Part shown: one piece after another, positions 1-8,007 of the stretch
Numbering within the stretch: the first letter of the stretch is position 1
Layout of the letters: every line of letters begins with the position of its first letter
Assembly (NCBI GenBank): GCA_024710905.1
Contig: JANJTV010000080.1
Span: forward strand, 1 to 36,226
Direction: 5' to 3'
From: Anaerolineales bacterium
GTDB lineage: Bacteria; Chloroflexota; Anaerolineae; Anaerolineales; Villigracilaceae
DNA length: 36,226 bases
Translations under genes and position numbers: made by a program
The notes under the pieces: model-generated
Databases searched by the model: none
What the model was told of the DNA's origin: nothing
The model's input: the letters and a program-made list of their open reading frames with translations, nothing else

Positions 1-1
1 T

Positions 2-451
2 GGTCTGTCTGGCGCCAGCGACGCGGGCAAGATGCTCTTTCGGCACCATCAGCGAGGTGGATGAGGCCATGGCAGGGTAATGGAACGCCCCGCCTATGGA
101 GCGTACTGCCAGTGTCAGGTAGATGTGCCAGATTTCGACGACGCCTACCCAGAAGAGATAGGCGAGCACGAGCGTGGAGAGGGCGATCAGCGAATCCGCG
201 AGGATCATGATGATGCGGCGGTTGCCGCGGTCCACGATGGTGCCAGCGATGGGACCGAGCAGGATTTGAGGCAGCATGCCGAACAGGGAAGCTGTCGCCA
301 GCACGGTGGCAGAGCCTGTTTTCTGCGTGAGATGCCAGATCAGCGCGAATTGCACCAGTGACGAGCCGAACAACGAGAAGGCTTGCCCGGTGAAAATAGT
401 AAAGAAGCGGACAGCCCAACGCTCGGGCAGGGGAGTTTCAGAATTGTTCAT
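2..451 (-). CDS. MFS transporter, N-terminal part (cut by window edge)
   Basis: About 150 codons read on the minus strand from an ATG at 451 to the window edge, with no stop. The product begins MNNSETPLPERWAVRFFTIF and continues with GQAFSLFGSSLVQFALIWHL, the first helix pattern of drug/enterobactin-type major facilitator exporters. IVDRGNRR follows, matching the loop 2-3 signature of the family. A GAGG ribosome site lies 6 nt before the ATG, and a consensus promoter lies at 496-523. The substrate cannot be told. The RHH regulator gene upstream points the same way, but the MFS gene has its own promoter and an AT-rich spacer of about 150 nt, so control by that regulator is only a possibility. 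Confidence 0.85.
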   Translation of the reverse strand, partial: MNNSETPLPERWAVRFFTIFTGQAFSLFGSSLVQFALIWHLTQKTGSATVLATASLFGMLPQILLGPIAGTIVDRGNRRIIMILADSLIALSTLVLAYLFWVGVVEIWHIYLTLAVRSIGGAFHYPAMASSTSLMVPKEHLARVAGARQT

Positions 452-495
452 TTGGACCTCAATAAAATTGAATTCTGGTTTTGGAAACTAAATAA

Positions 496-523
496 ATTTT
501 ACTTATTATTTTATATTTGTCAA
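496..523 (-). promoter_or_regulatory. Promoter TTGACA-N16-TAAAAT for the MFS gene
   Basis: On the minus strand the -35 hexamer TTGACA occupies 523-518 and TAAAAT occupies 501-496, with a 16-nt spacer. The MFS ATG is at 451, giving a leader of roughly 40 nt that contains a GAGG site. The surrounding 452-607 spacer is strikingly AT-rich. The same hexamers and spacing occur at 1043-1070 and 9313-9340. Confidence 0.7.
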
Positions 524-607
524 TGATATTTCAGTAATTCTTATTTATTTCGACCTGGAATTCAATAATTTCAAGCAGAAATTGAGAATATTGAGCTGCT
601 AAGGCGT

Positions 608-1000
608 TTATTTCACCTTTCCACTCTTTTCGAGGATGGCTTTGACAGCAGGGCTGGCTTGGAAGATGCCATAGACCTTGATGTGTTCCACCACTTCATC
701 TGCCAGCGCTGCAGGCACATCGGACGAAATGTTGTACACGCCGATCACGTCGATCTTGACCTTCTCGCCTTTTGCCTTGTAGCGCTCAAAATCTGCCAGA
801 TTGTGATTGAAAGCCCCTACACCGAATGAATGGCGGGTGACTGATTGTTGCACTTCGATGACGTGCTTATCCAACTGCGAGCGGATCGCCGAACGAATGA
901 AATCGGTGCGGTTCGAGTAGTGCCCCTGCTCCACGAGCAGGTCGATCTTGCCGAGGTCTACTGCGCCAACATTGATCGTGATTTTTTCAGTTTCAGACAT
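608..1000 (-). CDS. Ribbon-helix-helix (CopG-type) transcriptional regulator
   Basis: A 130-residue protein. I chose the ATG at 1000 because an AAGGAG site sits just upstream (1010-1015); the in-frame ATG at 1024 lies upstream of that site and inside a palindrome. Residues about 5-45 (ITINVGAVDLGKIDLLVEQG, then NRTDFIRSAIRSQL) have the beta strand and two helices of the RHH DNA-binding fold. The remaining 85 residues are an unfamiliar C-terminal domain rich in Val/Ile/Gly, perhaps for ligand sensing or oligomerisation. RHH proteins bind palindromes as dimers, and two near-identical 17-bp palindromes bracket this gene's own promoter, so autorepression is the natural reading. It could also control the divergent cyclase gene. 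The effector is unknown. Confidence 0.85.
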   Translation of the reverse strand: MSETEKITINVGAVDLGKIDLLVEQGHYSNRTDFIRSAIRSQLDKHVIEVQQSVTRHSFGVGAFNHNLADFERYKAKGEKVKIDVIGVYNISSDVPAALADEVVEHIKVYGIFQASPAVKAILEKSGKVK

Positions 1001-1017
1001 TTTTATCATCTCCTTGG

Positions 1018-1034
1018 CATCCATATGGATGGTA
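1018..1034. promoter_or_regulatory. Palindromic operator candidate 1
   Basis: The sequence catccatatggatggta contains a perfect 12-bp palindrome (atccatatggat, 1019-1030). It lies just downstream of the expected transcription start of the RHH gene and upstream of its ribosome site. It matches 16 of 17 positions of the site at 1081-1097. Confidence 0.65.
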
Positions 1035-1042
1035 TATGGAGT

Positions 1043-1070
1043 ATTTTAATTAATTCAAGATTTCTGTCAA
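1043..1070 (-). promoter_or_regulatory. Promoter TTGACA-N16-TAAAAT for the RHH regulator
   Basis: Minus-strand TTGACA at 1070-1065 and TAAAAT at 1048-1043, spacer 16 nt. Transcription should start near 1036, directly beside the palindrome at 1018-1034. The second palindrome lies just upstream of the -35 box. Confidence 0.75.
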
Positions 1071-1072
1071 GG

Positions 1073-1102
1073 TTTTTTACCATCCACATGGATGGTAAAA
1101 AA
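1073..1102. promoter_or_regulatory. Palindromic operator candidate 2
   Basis: Two 14-bp perfect inverted arms (1073-1086 and 1089-1102) are separated by 2 nt. The core catccacatggatggta (1081-1097) repeats operator 1 with a single difference. Centre-to-centre distance between the two cores is 63 bp, close to six helical turns, so dimers could sit on the same face. The T-rich arm comes first and the A-rich arm last, which is the wrong order for an intrinsic terminator on either strand. Confidence 0.65.
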
Positions 1103-1144
1103 ACAACAAGGATTTCATTATACGGCGGGGAACGTCGCTTCGGA

Positions 1145-1150
1145 TATAAT
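1145..1150 (+). promoter_or_regulatory. -10 box TATAAT, leaderless start of the cyclase gene
   Basis: A perfect TATAAT ends 6 nt before the ATG at 1157. Transcription would start at or next to the ATG, giving a leaderless mRNA. This agrees with the absence of a Shine-Dalgarno sequence. No good -35 hexamer is visible. Confidence 0.55.
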
Positions 1151-1156
1151 CCGCGC

Positions 1157-4100
1157 ATGCAATGCAAATACTGCGGAACGCAATGGCCAGATGAACTGGC
1201 GGGGAAATTAAAGTTTTGCGGCGCTTGCGGCAAACCCCTGCAAGGTGAAACGGCTGCGCCCCCCGCTGCCACACCCGTTACAAAAGACCAGACCAACCCT
1301 GGCGGTGAGTTACGCTTTATGACCGTGTTGTTTGCCGACCTGGCCGGGTTCACTGCCTTCGCCGAAGATCGCTCCCCGGATGAAGTCGCAGCAGTTGTTG
1401 GGGATCTCTTGCAACGACTCGGCGCTGTGGTTGCCCGGCATAATGGCGCGGTCGATAAATTCCTGGGCGACGCTGTTGTGGCCACATTTGGCCTGCCCAA
1501 ACCAGACCCCAACGCTGCCAGGAACGCAGTTCGCGCCGGGCTGGACATGCAGGAGGAAACCGAACAATTTAACGCCGAGAAAAATCTCAATTTCGGCCTG
1601 CGGGTGGGCATCCATGCAGGCGAAGCCATGTTCCGCGCCATTGGCGGCGCATGGACAGTCATGGGCGACACGGTAAACACGGCTTCCCGCATCCAATCCA
1701 CTGCCCCGGCCGGGCAAGTATGGATCTCCCAACCCGTATACGAAGAAGTGCGCCGACATTTTTCGCTTTCCCTGCGACCTGCCGTTGAGTTACGTGGCAG
1801 GAAACAAACCATCCAGCCATACCAGGTGCTCGCCGAGCGAGCCACACCAATGATCGAATTGCCGCCTTTTGTGGGCCGGGAAAAAGAATGGCAGGCCGTA
1901 CTGAATTGCGTCAACGAGTGCATACAGAAACAGACACTGAAAACCCTGTTCCTGCGTGGGGCAGCCGGGGTCGGCAAAAGCCGCATCACATGGGAACTGC
2001 GTGAGTGGGCTCAGCGCCAGCAGCAGCTTTTCCGGCTAGATGTCATCCAGTACGACCACAGCGAAAGACTGCCATCGCACGGCCTGAACAGCCTGATACG
2101 CAACCGCTTCCACCTGCCGCTGGAGTTGAACGACGAATCAATCCTGCAAAAACTCACCGAACAAATATCATTCGAATATCCCGCCTTGCCCGCCGACCGG
2201 AAGCAAGTCGCGGTGGAATTATTTGCCTTCGTGCTGGGAATCCAGCGCCCCGAGTTCCATATCGCCAGCCTGGACGGTCCTGCCAAGTGGAGCAACGCAT
2301 TTTATGAAATCAAGAACTGGTTTGAGAGCCGGGCCGACAAGGACGAGCCCTGGTTAATCATCATTGAAGACACCCAAAAAGGGGATGCCGATACAGCTGC
2401 CTTTTTAGATTGGGCCACCCGCGTACAATGGCATGCCCCGGTTTTCATCCTGGTAACGGCCCGCGAGGAAGACTTTGGCCCGGAATGCTACTGGTATGCC
2501 CCGTTGACCACCTGGACACAGGAAGGATTGATGCAGGAGATTCGCCTGCGCGAAATTGACCCGGAAACCCTGGCCGGGTCGCTCATGACGCTGAGCGGTG
2601 GCGACATCAGCCAGTCGCTGGCCCGCCGAATTGCCGAGCACACCGAAGGCAACCCTCTTTTCGCCACCGAAATCGTCCTACTGCTCAAGGAACAGCATGC
2701 CCAGGACCAACCCCTCGACTCATTACCCCTGCCGGGTTCCATCCGCGAAGTCATGGAAGCGCGCATCGAGCGGCTTGGCGTGGCAGGCAAGGAAGTCGCC
2801 AAGCGTGGCGCGTTGATGGGACGGCGCTTTACCCTCGAGGCTGTGGGTCGCATCTGGGACCGCCCGGCCAGTGAAATGAATAGCGGCATAAAGGTCTTGT
2901 ACGAATCCGAAACGGTCTACCAGGAAATCTCCAAACTATTTACCGGGGAAATGGAAGAAGTGTTCAGGCATGGCCGCCTGCAGGAGGCCGCCCTGGCGCG
3001 TATCCCGCGCGAAGAACGCTTAAAATGGCTGGCCGGGCTGGAGGAGTGGGCAAAATCAAAACTCGAGTCCTTCGGGGAGTACTGGGAAGGGGCGGGGATA
3101 TTGCTTGTCCCGCTGATTGCCCGCTCCCGGATTGAGCAGAACGACCAGACAGAAGCCAGCCTATGGTATGAAGCCCTGGGCTGGCTGCATAAGAAACATC
3201 ACCGCAGCCAGGAGGCGGCAGCTGCCTTCAGGAACGCACACCAAAGCGCCTCGGGAGTCCGCCGCCTGGTACTGGCCCGCCAGATTGCCGAACTGGATAT
3301 TTACAGCGGGCATACCAGCCGCGCCGAAGAATTCATTGATACAGAATTGGCATCGCCAACCCAATCCGCCCAGGCGCAGGTCATGTTCCCCATTATCCGG
3401 CAACTGATTGACGACCGGTTGGCACGCTGGGACTTATTGGACGAAACAACCTGTAAACTGGCGCTGGAATGTACGCGCGGCGACCTGTTTTCACGGCTGG
3501 GTAAGATCCAACAGGCCGAGAAGACGTTCAAGTCCGTTGGCGAAGCCATCCACAGATTGCGCGGGGTGGCCGCCGACCTGTTGCACCTGCGTTGGGCCAA
3601 CCAGTGGGGCTACTGCCTGGCCGAAAACCTGGCCAACCCGCAGGCTGCCCAGGAGCTGTATGCCAGATTAAGGCAGGAAATTGATCTGAATGCCCAGGCT
3701 TTGCAAAGTGAGCGGATTGCCATGCTGGGCACCGAGTTCAATATTGAAATGCGGCTCGGGCGCTACGACAAGGCCAAAAGCCTGGCTGATGAATTATTGA
3801 AAGTTGCCCGCACCAACCAGAATTCCCGCCAGGAAGCCCGCGCCTGGAATTCCAGCGGCATCACAGAGCAATCGCTGGGGAACTGGCTGGAAGCCGCAAA
3901 TTGCTACGAGCAGGCCCTGCGACTGGCCAGGGTGATTGGCGAACGACGACTGGAGGCCATCGCCCTGCATAATCTGGGCATCATCCGCATGGACCAGGCA
4001 CGCTACGACGAAGCCCTGACCTGCCAGCAGGAATATCTTGAAATCAGCCGCACCATTGGAAACCACATGGCCGAATCCTATGCCCCGGCCTATATGGGCA

Positions 4101-4570
4101 TGATCTACATGGTGCAGGGTCGCTTTGAAGACGCAAAAAACATGCTGGATCAATCATTACACCTGGCAGAAGCGCAGGGTTGGCCGCGGCTGGTCGGCCT
4201 GAACCTGGCCCTGCAGGCCATGCTCAAGCTATATCGCTGGCTGGCGCTCGGCGGGCAAGGGCTTGACGAATGCTGCGCAGCGTTTGAAAAAAGTGAAGAA
4301 CATTGGAAGGTCCTGGATGAAGCCGGCGAGTTTTATGCCGCTTATGCAATTTCTGTGTTTCATAAAAAGGGGGCCACACCAGCCAACGCCATCCTGGAAC
4401 GTGCCCGTAGCAACGTAGATCAATCCTGGGTTGCCGCGCGCATCATGCTCGACCTGGCCGACGCCATCATTACCAGACAGCCCCTGGCAGACCTGCTGGC
4501 CTGGTTCAGGGAACATGATTTCCAGCGCGCCGTCCAATTCTCCGAGTCAGCCAATACCGGCCAAGCCTGA
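1157..4570 (+). CDS. Zinc-ribbon / class III adenylate cyclase / ATPase / TPR signalling protein
   Basis: 1137 residues from the ATG at 1157; the frame is open further upstream, but that part lies over the divergent regulator gene and its operators. Residues 3-26 form a zinc ribbon with two CxxC pairs (CKYC, CGAC). Residues about 52-225 are a class III nucleotide cyclase domain: metal-binding D61 (FADLAGF) and D105 (KFLGDA), transition-state N174 and R178 (NTASR), and a K101/D171 pair that fits ATP as substrate, so the domain looks active. A STAND-like ATPase follows, with Walker A GAAGVGKS at 268-275 and a probable Walker B around LIIIEDT. The C-terminal half is helical with TPR-like repeats. 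The protein should be cytoplasmic and probably makes cAMP in response to a partner. Family architecture is well known; the signal is not. Confidence 0.88.
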   Translation: MQCKYCGTQWPDELAGKLKFCGACGKPLQGETAAPPAATPVTKDQTNPGGELRFMTVLFADLAGFTAFAEDRSPDEVAAVVGDLLQRLGAVVARHNGAVDKFLGDAVVATFGLPKPDPNAARNAVRAGLDMQEETEQFNAEKNLNFGLRVGIHAGEAMFRAIGGAWTVMGDTVNTASRIQSTAPAGQVWISQPVYEEVRRHFSLSLRPAVELRGRKQTIQPYQVLAERATPMIELPPFVGREKEWQAVLNCVNECIQKQTLKTLFLRGAAGVGKSRITWELREWAQRQQQLFRLDVIQYDHSERLPSHGLNSLIRNRFHLPLELNDESILQKLTEQISFEYPALPADRKQVAVELFAFVLGIQRPEFHIASLDGPAKWSNAFYEIKNWFESRADKDEPWLIIIEDTQKGDADTAAFLDWATRVQWHAPVFILVTAREEDFGPECYWYAPLTTWTQEGLMQEIRLREIDPETLAGSLMTLSGGDISQSLARRIAEHTEGNPLFATEIVLLLKEQHAQDQPLDSLPLPGSIREVMEARIERLGVAGKEVAKRGALMGRRFTLEAVGRIWDRPASEMNSGIKVLYESETVYQEISKLFTGEMEEVFRHGRLQEAALARIPREERLKWLAGLEEWAKSKLESFGEYWEGAGILLVPLIARSRIEQNDQTEASLWYEALGWLHKKHHRSQEAAAAFRNAHQSASGVRRLVLARQIAELDIYSGHTSRAEEFIDTELASPTQSAQAQVMFPIIRQLIDDRLARWDLLDETTCKLALECTRGDLFSRLGKIQQAEKTFKSVGEAIHRLRGVAADLLHLRWANQWGYCLAENLANPQAAQELYARLRQEIDLNAQALQSERIAMLGTEFNIEMRLGRYDKAKSLADELLKVARTNQNSRQEARAWNSSGITEQSLGNWLEAANCYEQALRLARVIGERRLEAIALHNLGIIRMDQARYDEALTCQQEYLEISRTIGNHMAESYAPAYMGMIYMVQGRFEDAKNMLDQSLHLAEAQGWPRLVGLNLALQAMLKLYRWLALGGQGLDECCAAFEKSEEHWKVLDEAGEFYAAYAISVFHKKGATPANAILERARSNVDQSWVAARIMLDLADAIITRQPLADLLAWFREHDFQRAVQFSESANTGQA

Positions 4571-4626
4571 TAGGTTTTGCATCCTCGCCTCTGTGAAAAT
4601 CACTGAAATTTTATCGGAGGCAAACC

Positions 4627-5541
4627 ATGCAGAAACTCTTTCGGAATATCCTGTTCACCCTGCTCGGCACCCTGGCCGGGCTAGCGCTCGTGATTGCCAT
4701 CTCCATCCCCATCGCAGGCATCGGCAACACTGAACGCATCACGTCGCTGACCAACACCACCATTCCCGGCATCAACGGCGGGCCGGAGGTGCGTGCGTTT
4801 GTTGCCCGGCCACAGGGCGATGGGCCATTCCCGGTCGTGATCATGATTCATGAGTTCTTTGGCCTTAACGAAAACATCACCGGCATGGCCGCCGGGCTGG
4901 CAGAGGAAGGCTATTTCGTCATCGCCCCGGATACCTTCCGCGGGCAAACCACCACCTGGATTCCGCGCGCCATTTACCAGGTCGCCACCAGCAACAGCCA
5001 GCAGGTCAACACCGACCTGGATTCTGTTTATGCCTGGCTCAAAACCCAGCCAGACGCCGACAGCACGCGCACTGGCATCGCCGGGTTTTGCTATGGCGGG
5101 CGCGTATCGCTGCTCTACAGCCTGCACAACAACGACATAACCGCCACCGTCATCTTCTATGGTTCTTCCGAAACCAACCCTGAAATCCTGAAAAACCTGG
5201 GCGGGCCGGTGCTGGGCATTTTCGGCGGTGCGGATGCGTCCATCCCGTTGGAGGAGGTCGCTGCCCTCGAACAAGGACTGCAACAGGCCGGAGTGCCTCA
5301 CGAGATTTCGGTCTACGACGACCAGCCGCATGCCTTCATGACCGATATAGCCTCCATCCGTGCGGGCGGGGTACAGGGCCAGGCATGGCAGCAAATGTTG
5401 GATTTTCTGGAGACAAATCTCAAGGATGCCACATCCAGTCGCGGCGGGCGGGCCATTGCCTTTGATTCCGGGTTTGACTGGCAATACTATGCCTTGCTTG
5501 TTTTTGAACACGCCTTCGGCACAGCGAGCCACCGCCATTAA
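4627..5541 (+). CDS. Membrane-anchored dienelactone hydrolase family protein
   Basis: 304 residues; GGAGG lies 8 nt before the ATG. Residues about 5-30 form one hydrophobic segment, either a membrane anchor or an uncleaved signal. The rest is an alpha/beta hydrolase of the dienelactone hydrolase family with its characteristic triad: C155 in GFCYGG, D203 in GGADASIP and H235 in QPHAF. The oxyanion-region motif HEFFGLNE is also present. The family hydrolyses lactones or esters, and the true substrate here is unknown. The last 30 or so residues (from about SSRGGRA) extend past the usual end and look like a non-conserved tail. The gene lies 56 nt after the cyclase gene on the same strand and is followed by a strong hairpin. 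Confidence 0.85.
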   Translation: MQKLFRNILFTLLGTLAGLALVIAISIPIAGIGNTERITSLTNTTIPGINGGPEVRAFVARPQGDGPFPVVIMIHEFFGLNENITGMAAGLAEEGYFVIAPDTFRGQTTTWIPRAIYQVATSNSQQVNTDLDSVYAWLKTQPDADSTRTGIAGFCYGGRVSLLYSLHNNDITATVIFYGSSETNPEILKNLGGPVLGIFGGADASIPLEEVAALEQGLQQAGVPHEISVYDDQPHAFMTDIASIRAGGVQGQAWQQMLDFLETNLKDATSSRGGRAIAFDSGFDWQYYALLVFEHAFGTASHRH

Positions 5542-5584
5542 GAAACCTTGGGCTGGCTCCCCCAAGCCAGACTACCGTTAAATT

Positions 5585-5619
5585 CAGTCAGGCGCACATT
5601 GTGCGCCTGACTGTTGTTT
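5585..5619 (+). terminator. Intrinsic terminator between convergent genes
   Basis: Perfect 13-bp arms at 5585-5597 and 5601-5613 with a 3-nt loop, followed by TTGTTT on the plus strand. It lies between the hydrolase stop (5541) and the convergent etfA stop (5637). The T tract on the minus side is weak, so it mainly serves the plus strand. Confidence 0.75.
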
Positions 5620-5636
5620 CACAATTGAGAGAGAAC

Positions 5637-6623
5637 CTACTTGCCTAGTTTCTTCTTGAAAGCCGCCGTCAGGGCTGGCAGGAAAGTAAACAGGTCACCC
5701 ACCACGCCGTAGCGCGCCACTTGGAAGATCGGCGCTTCAGCATCCTTATTAATTGCCACCACCACCTTCGCACCACGAATGCCAACAATATGTTGGATGG
5801 CGCCTGAAATCCCGGCGGCAATATACAAATCGGGTGAAACAACCTTGCCGGTCTGCCCCACCTGGCTGGAATAGGGGATATAACCGGCATCTACCGCCGC
5901 ACGCGAGGCACCAATTGCACCGCCCAACACGCCAGCCAGTTCAGCCACCAGCTCAAAACCCTTCTGCGCAGTCGCTTTTTCATCCAGCCCCAGCGAGGGG
6001 TTGTTGCTGACCCCGCGCCCGCCAGAAACGACCACACCCGCATCGGCCAGGCTCACGCCACTTTCACCCGGCTCATACCCTTCCACACTGGTCAGGCTCT
6101 CCCCGGCAACGGGAAGATGGGTGGTTGCACCACTTTTACCCGGCTGAGACGCGGGGCGCGGGAAGGCTCGCCCGCGCAGGGTGACAAACTGCGGGTTGGC
6201 CGAGCAGGTGATTTTCTCAAACAATTTGCCTTCATAAATAGGCCGGGTGGCAATCACCTTTTCGCCGTCCAGTTCCAAGCCAGTCACATCCACCAGAACG
6301 CCGCTGTTCAGGTCGAGGGCCGCCATGGCAGCCATCTCGCGCGCGCGGGAGGTATTGGGGAGCAGGACCAGGTTCGGACCTGCCGAGGCGGCGGCAGTGA
6401 GAGTAGCGGCGTACGTTTCGGGACGGAAATCTTTTAAGGAAGCGTCATCCGCCAGCAGCACTTCGTCCGCGCCAAATTCAAAGGCCTGTTTGGCCAGGTC
6501 ACCCAGGCCCACGCCAAAAATGACCGCGCTGGCCGGGCCAAATGTTTTTGCCAGGCCAAGGGCCTCCCACGAAGCACCGACCACCTGGCCGTTGAAGTGA
6601 TCAATATAGACCCAGGTTTTCAT
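5637..6623 (-). CDS. etfA: Electron transfer flavoprotein alpha subunit
   Basis: 328 residues, normal length. EtfA binds FAD and, with EtfB, carries electrons from acyl-CoA dehydrogenases to the quinone pool through ETF:quinone oxidoreductase. The N-terminal domain starts [14 protein letters not shown]. The C-terminal FAD domain carries the conserved [20 protein letters not shown] stretch (about 253-272), then SGAIQH and [11 protein letters not shown]. The ATG overlaps the etfB stop by four bases (ATGA), so the two subunits are translationally coupled. It is the last gene of the acyl-CoA dehydrogenase operon. Confidence 0.96.
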   Translation of the reverse strand: MKTWVYIDHFNGQVVGASWEALGLAKTFGPASAVIFGVGLGDLAKQAFEFGADEVLLADDASLKDFRPETYAATLTAAASAGPNLVLLPNTSRAREMAAMAALDLNSGVLVDVTGLELDGEKVIATRPIYEGKLFEKITCSANPQFVTLRGRAFPRPASQPGKSGATTHLPVAGESLTSVEGYEPGESGVSLADAGVVVSGGRGVSNNPSLGLDEKATAQKGFELVAELAGVLGGAIGASRAAVDAGYIPYSSQVGQTGKVVSPDLYIAAGISGAIQHIVGIRGAKVVVAINKDAEAPIFQVARYGVVGDLFTFLPALTAAFKKKLGK

Positions 6624-7387
6624 AGCACTTTCTCCGCAAGGATTTTGTCGGCCAGTTGTTCAGCGATTTCGTCCGGGCTGTCGCCGCTGATGATTTCGCA
6701 GGCAGCGTCACGAACAGGCGGGGGCAGCAATTCGGCGCGGCTGACAACGGCAGCCGGGGCGGCCAGGCCCAGGTCGGCCAGGCTCCAGGCAAGAATCTCG
6801 GCTTTGGCAGCCTTACGAATGCCCATAAAGGACGGATAACGCGGCTCGCCAATCGACTGGATGACGCTGAGAGCGGCCGGGAGTTTGCCCGATACGGTCT
6901 GTTTGCCTTCCTCAAAGGTGCGCTCCACCTTGATGCCATTGACCAGCTCAATCTTGCCAACATAGCTGAGTAGCGGCCAACCCAAGGCGCGGGCGGTCTG
7001 GGCGGCGGTGGTGCCAGTGGCGGTATCAATGGTCTGGCGGCCAAAAATAACCAGATCCGCATCACCAATTTTTTGGATGGCGGCAGCCAGCACACGGGCC
7101 GCGCCTGCGCCATCTAGCGCGGACAGCGCCGGGTCATGGATTAGGATACCTTCATCAGCGCCCATTGCCAGGGCGTGTTTGATAGCGTCGCGGGCGCTTT
7201 CTGGCCCAATGCACAGAGCGACAACGGTCGCGTCATGGGCTTCTTTTTGCTGCAGGGCTGCTTCTACGGCATATTCGTCGAACGGGTTGATCACCAGCGG
7301 CGAATCGCCCCACGAGATTTGCCCATTCTGGAGCGTCACTTTGGCTTCAGAATCGGGCACCTGCTTGACACACACGATAATTTTCAA
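6620..7387 (-). CDS. etfB: Electron transfer flavoprotein beta subunit
   Basis: 255 residues. The start codon is TTG at 7387, supported by AGGAGG five bases upstream and by the usual N-terminus MKIIVCVKQVPD. The AMP-binding/beta-subunit signature FGRQTIDTATGTTAAQTARA is present near residues 120-140, and GIRKAAKAEI matches the recognition-loop region that docks onto dehydrogenases. It forms a heterodimer with EtfA. The gene lies 12 nt after the DinB gene and overlaps etfA by 4 nt. Confidence 0.96.
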   Translation of the reverse strand: MKIIVCVKQVPDSEAKVTLQNGQISWGDSPLVINPFDEYAVEAALQQKEAHDATVVALCIGPESARDAIKHALAMGADEGILIHDPALSALDGAGAARVLAAAIQKIGDADLVIFGRQTIDTATGTTAAQTARALGWPLLSYVGKIELVNGIKVERTFEEGKQTVSGKLPAALSVIQSIGEPRYPSFMGIRKAAKAEILAWSLADLGLAAPAAVVSRAELLPPPVRDAACEIISGDSPDEIAEQLADKILAEKVL

Positions 7388-7399
7388 GGCTGCCTCCTG

Positions 7400-7984
7400 T
7401 CAGGGGGATAAAACAGTTTTGGACTGTTGGGATTGGCGAAGGATGTCTTCAATCTGCCCCAGGTGGTCAAACGCATGACGCAGACCGCTCATGAAACGGG
7501 TAACCGCATTGATGGGTGGGACGCCTTCGCGCGGCGTATAAGTGTTCTCAAGGTGAGGGAAATCCGGCCACATCTCCAGGGCCGCCAGGCACATGCGGCG
7601 CGATTCGGCCATCCGGGCTCGGCAGAAATCAATCGTTGTGGCTTGTTGCCAAGGGACCTCGGCGCGGGAACGGCCATGGAATTCCACGCCGCGAGCCAGT
7701 TCGGCCGACAGGGCAGCCGATTCTTCCGCCGAGGCCGTCAGATGCACGATGACGTGGCCAAGGGTCCAGGCCAGGTTGGAGTCTTCAGGGTTGGCTGCAT
7801 ACGAGTCATGCGCCAGCGGATCGATCGGCAGGAAGACCACGTCCGCATCGGTGGCATCGGCAATCAGCGTTTCAACCCGGTCATACATTTCATTAAATTC
7901 CCGCCGCAATTCCGCTTTGCCCCAGCCGGCAGTAGCCTGCTGAATTGTGGTGGTTTTATCGCGTAGTGCCTGGTAATTCAACAT
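7400..7984 (-). CDS. DinB-like four-helix metal-binding protein
   Basis: 194 residues; a GGAGAG site precedes the ATG at 7984. The protein has the DinB/YfiT-type helical bundle pattern with a probable metal triad: a histidine in WTLGHVIVHL and two in HAFDHL (H-x3-H) near residue 175. Members of this superfamily include thiol-dependent S-transferases and proteins of unknown activity. The gene sits 23 nt after the acyl-CoA dehydrogenase and 12 nt before etfB, inside a fatty-acid oxidation operon. A role in thiol or acyl-thiol chemistry is possible but is only inferred from this position. Confidence 0.8.
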   Translation of the reverse strand: MLNYQALRDKTTTIQQATAGWGKAELRREFNEMYDRVETLIADATDADVVFLPIDPLAHDSYAANPEDSNLAWTLGHVIVHLTASAEESAALSAELARGVEFHGRSRAEVPWQQATTIDFCRARMAESRRMCLAALEMWPDFPHLENTYTPREGVPPINAVTRFMSGLRHAFDHLGQIEDILRQSQQSKTVLSP

Positions 7985-8007
7985 TAAACTCTCCGTTCAT
8001 CATTGAA

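Noticed and set aside
452-607. Extra small gene in the AT-rich spacer
   Set aside because: Stops occur in every frame within short distances; the region holds the MFS promoter and nothing else convincing.
1073-1102. Palindrome read as an intrinsic terminator
   Set aside because: The T-rich arm precedes the A-rich arm on both strands, so no U-tract would follow the hairpin; an operator is more likely.
845-1156. N-terminal extension of the cyclase frame upstream of 1157
   Set aside because: The stretch overlaps the RHH gene and its operators on the other strand and shows no cyclase-family sequence; the zinc ribbon starts right at 1157.
1006-1989. Long open frame on the minus strand
   Set aside because: Antisense shadow of the cyclase gene with low-complexity composition and no family pattern.
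4681-5565. Minus-strand open frame of 294 codons
   Set aside because: Shadow of the dienelactone hydrolase gene, which has full catalytic motifs on the plus strand.
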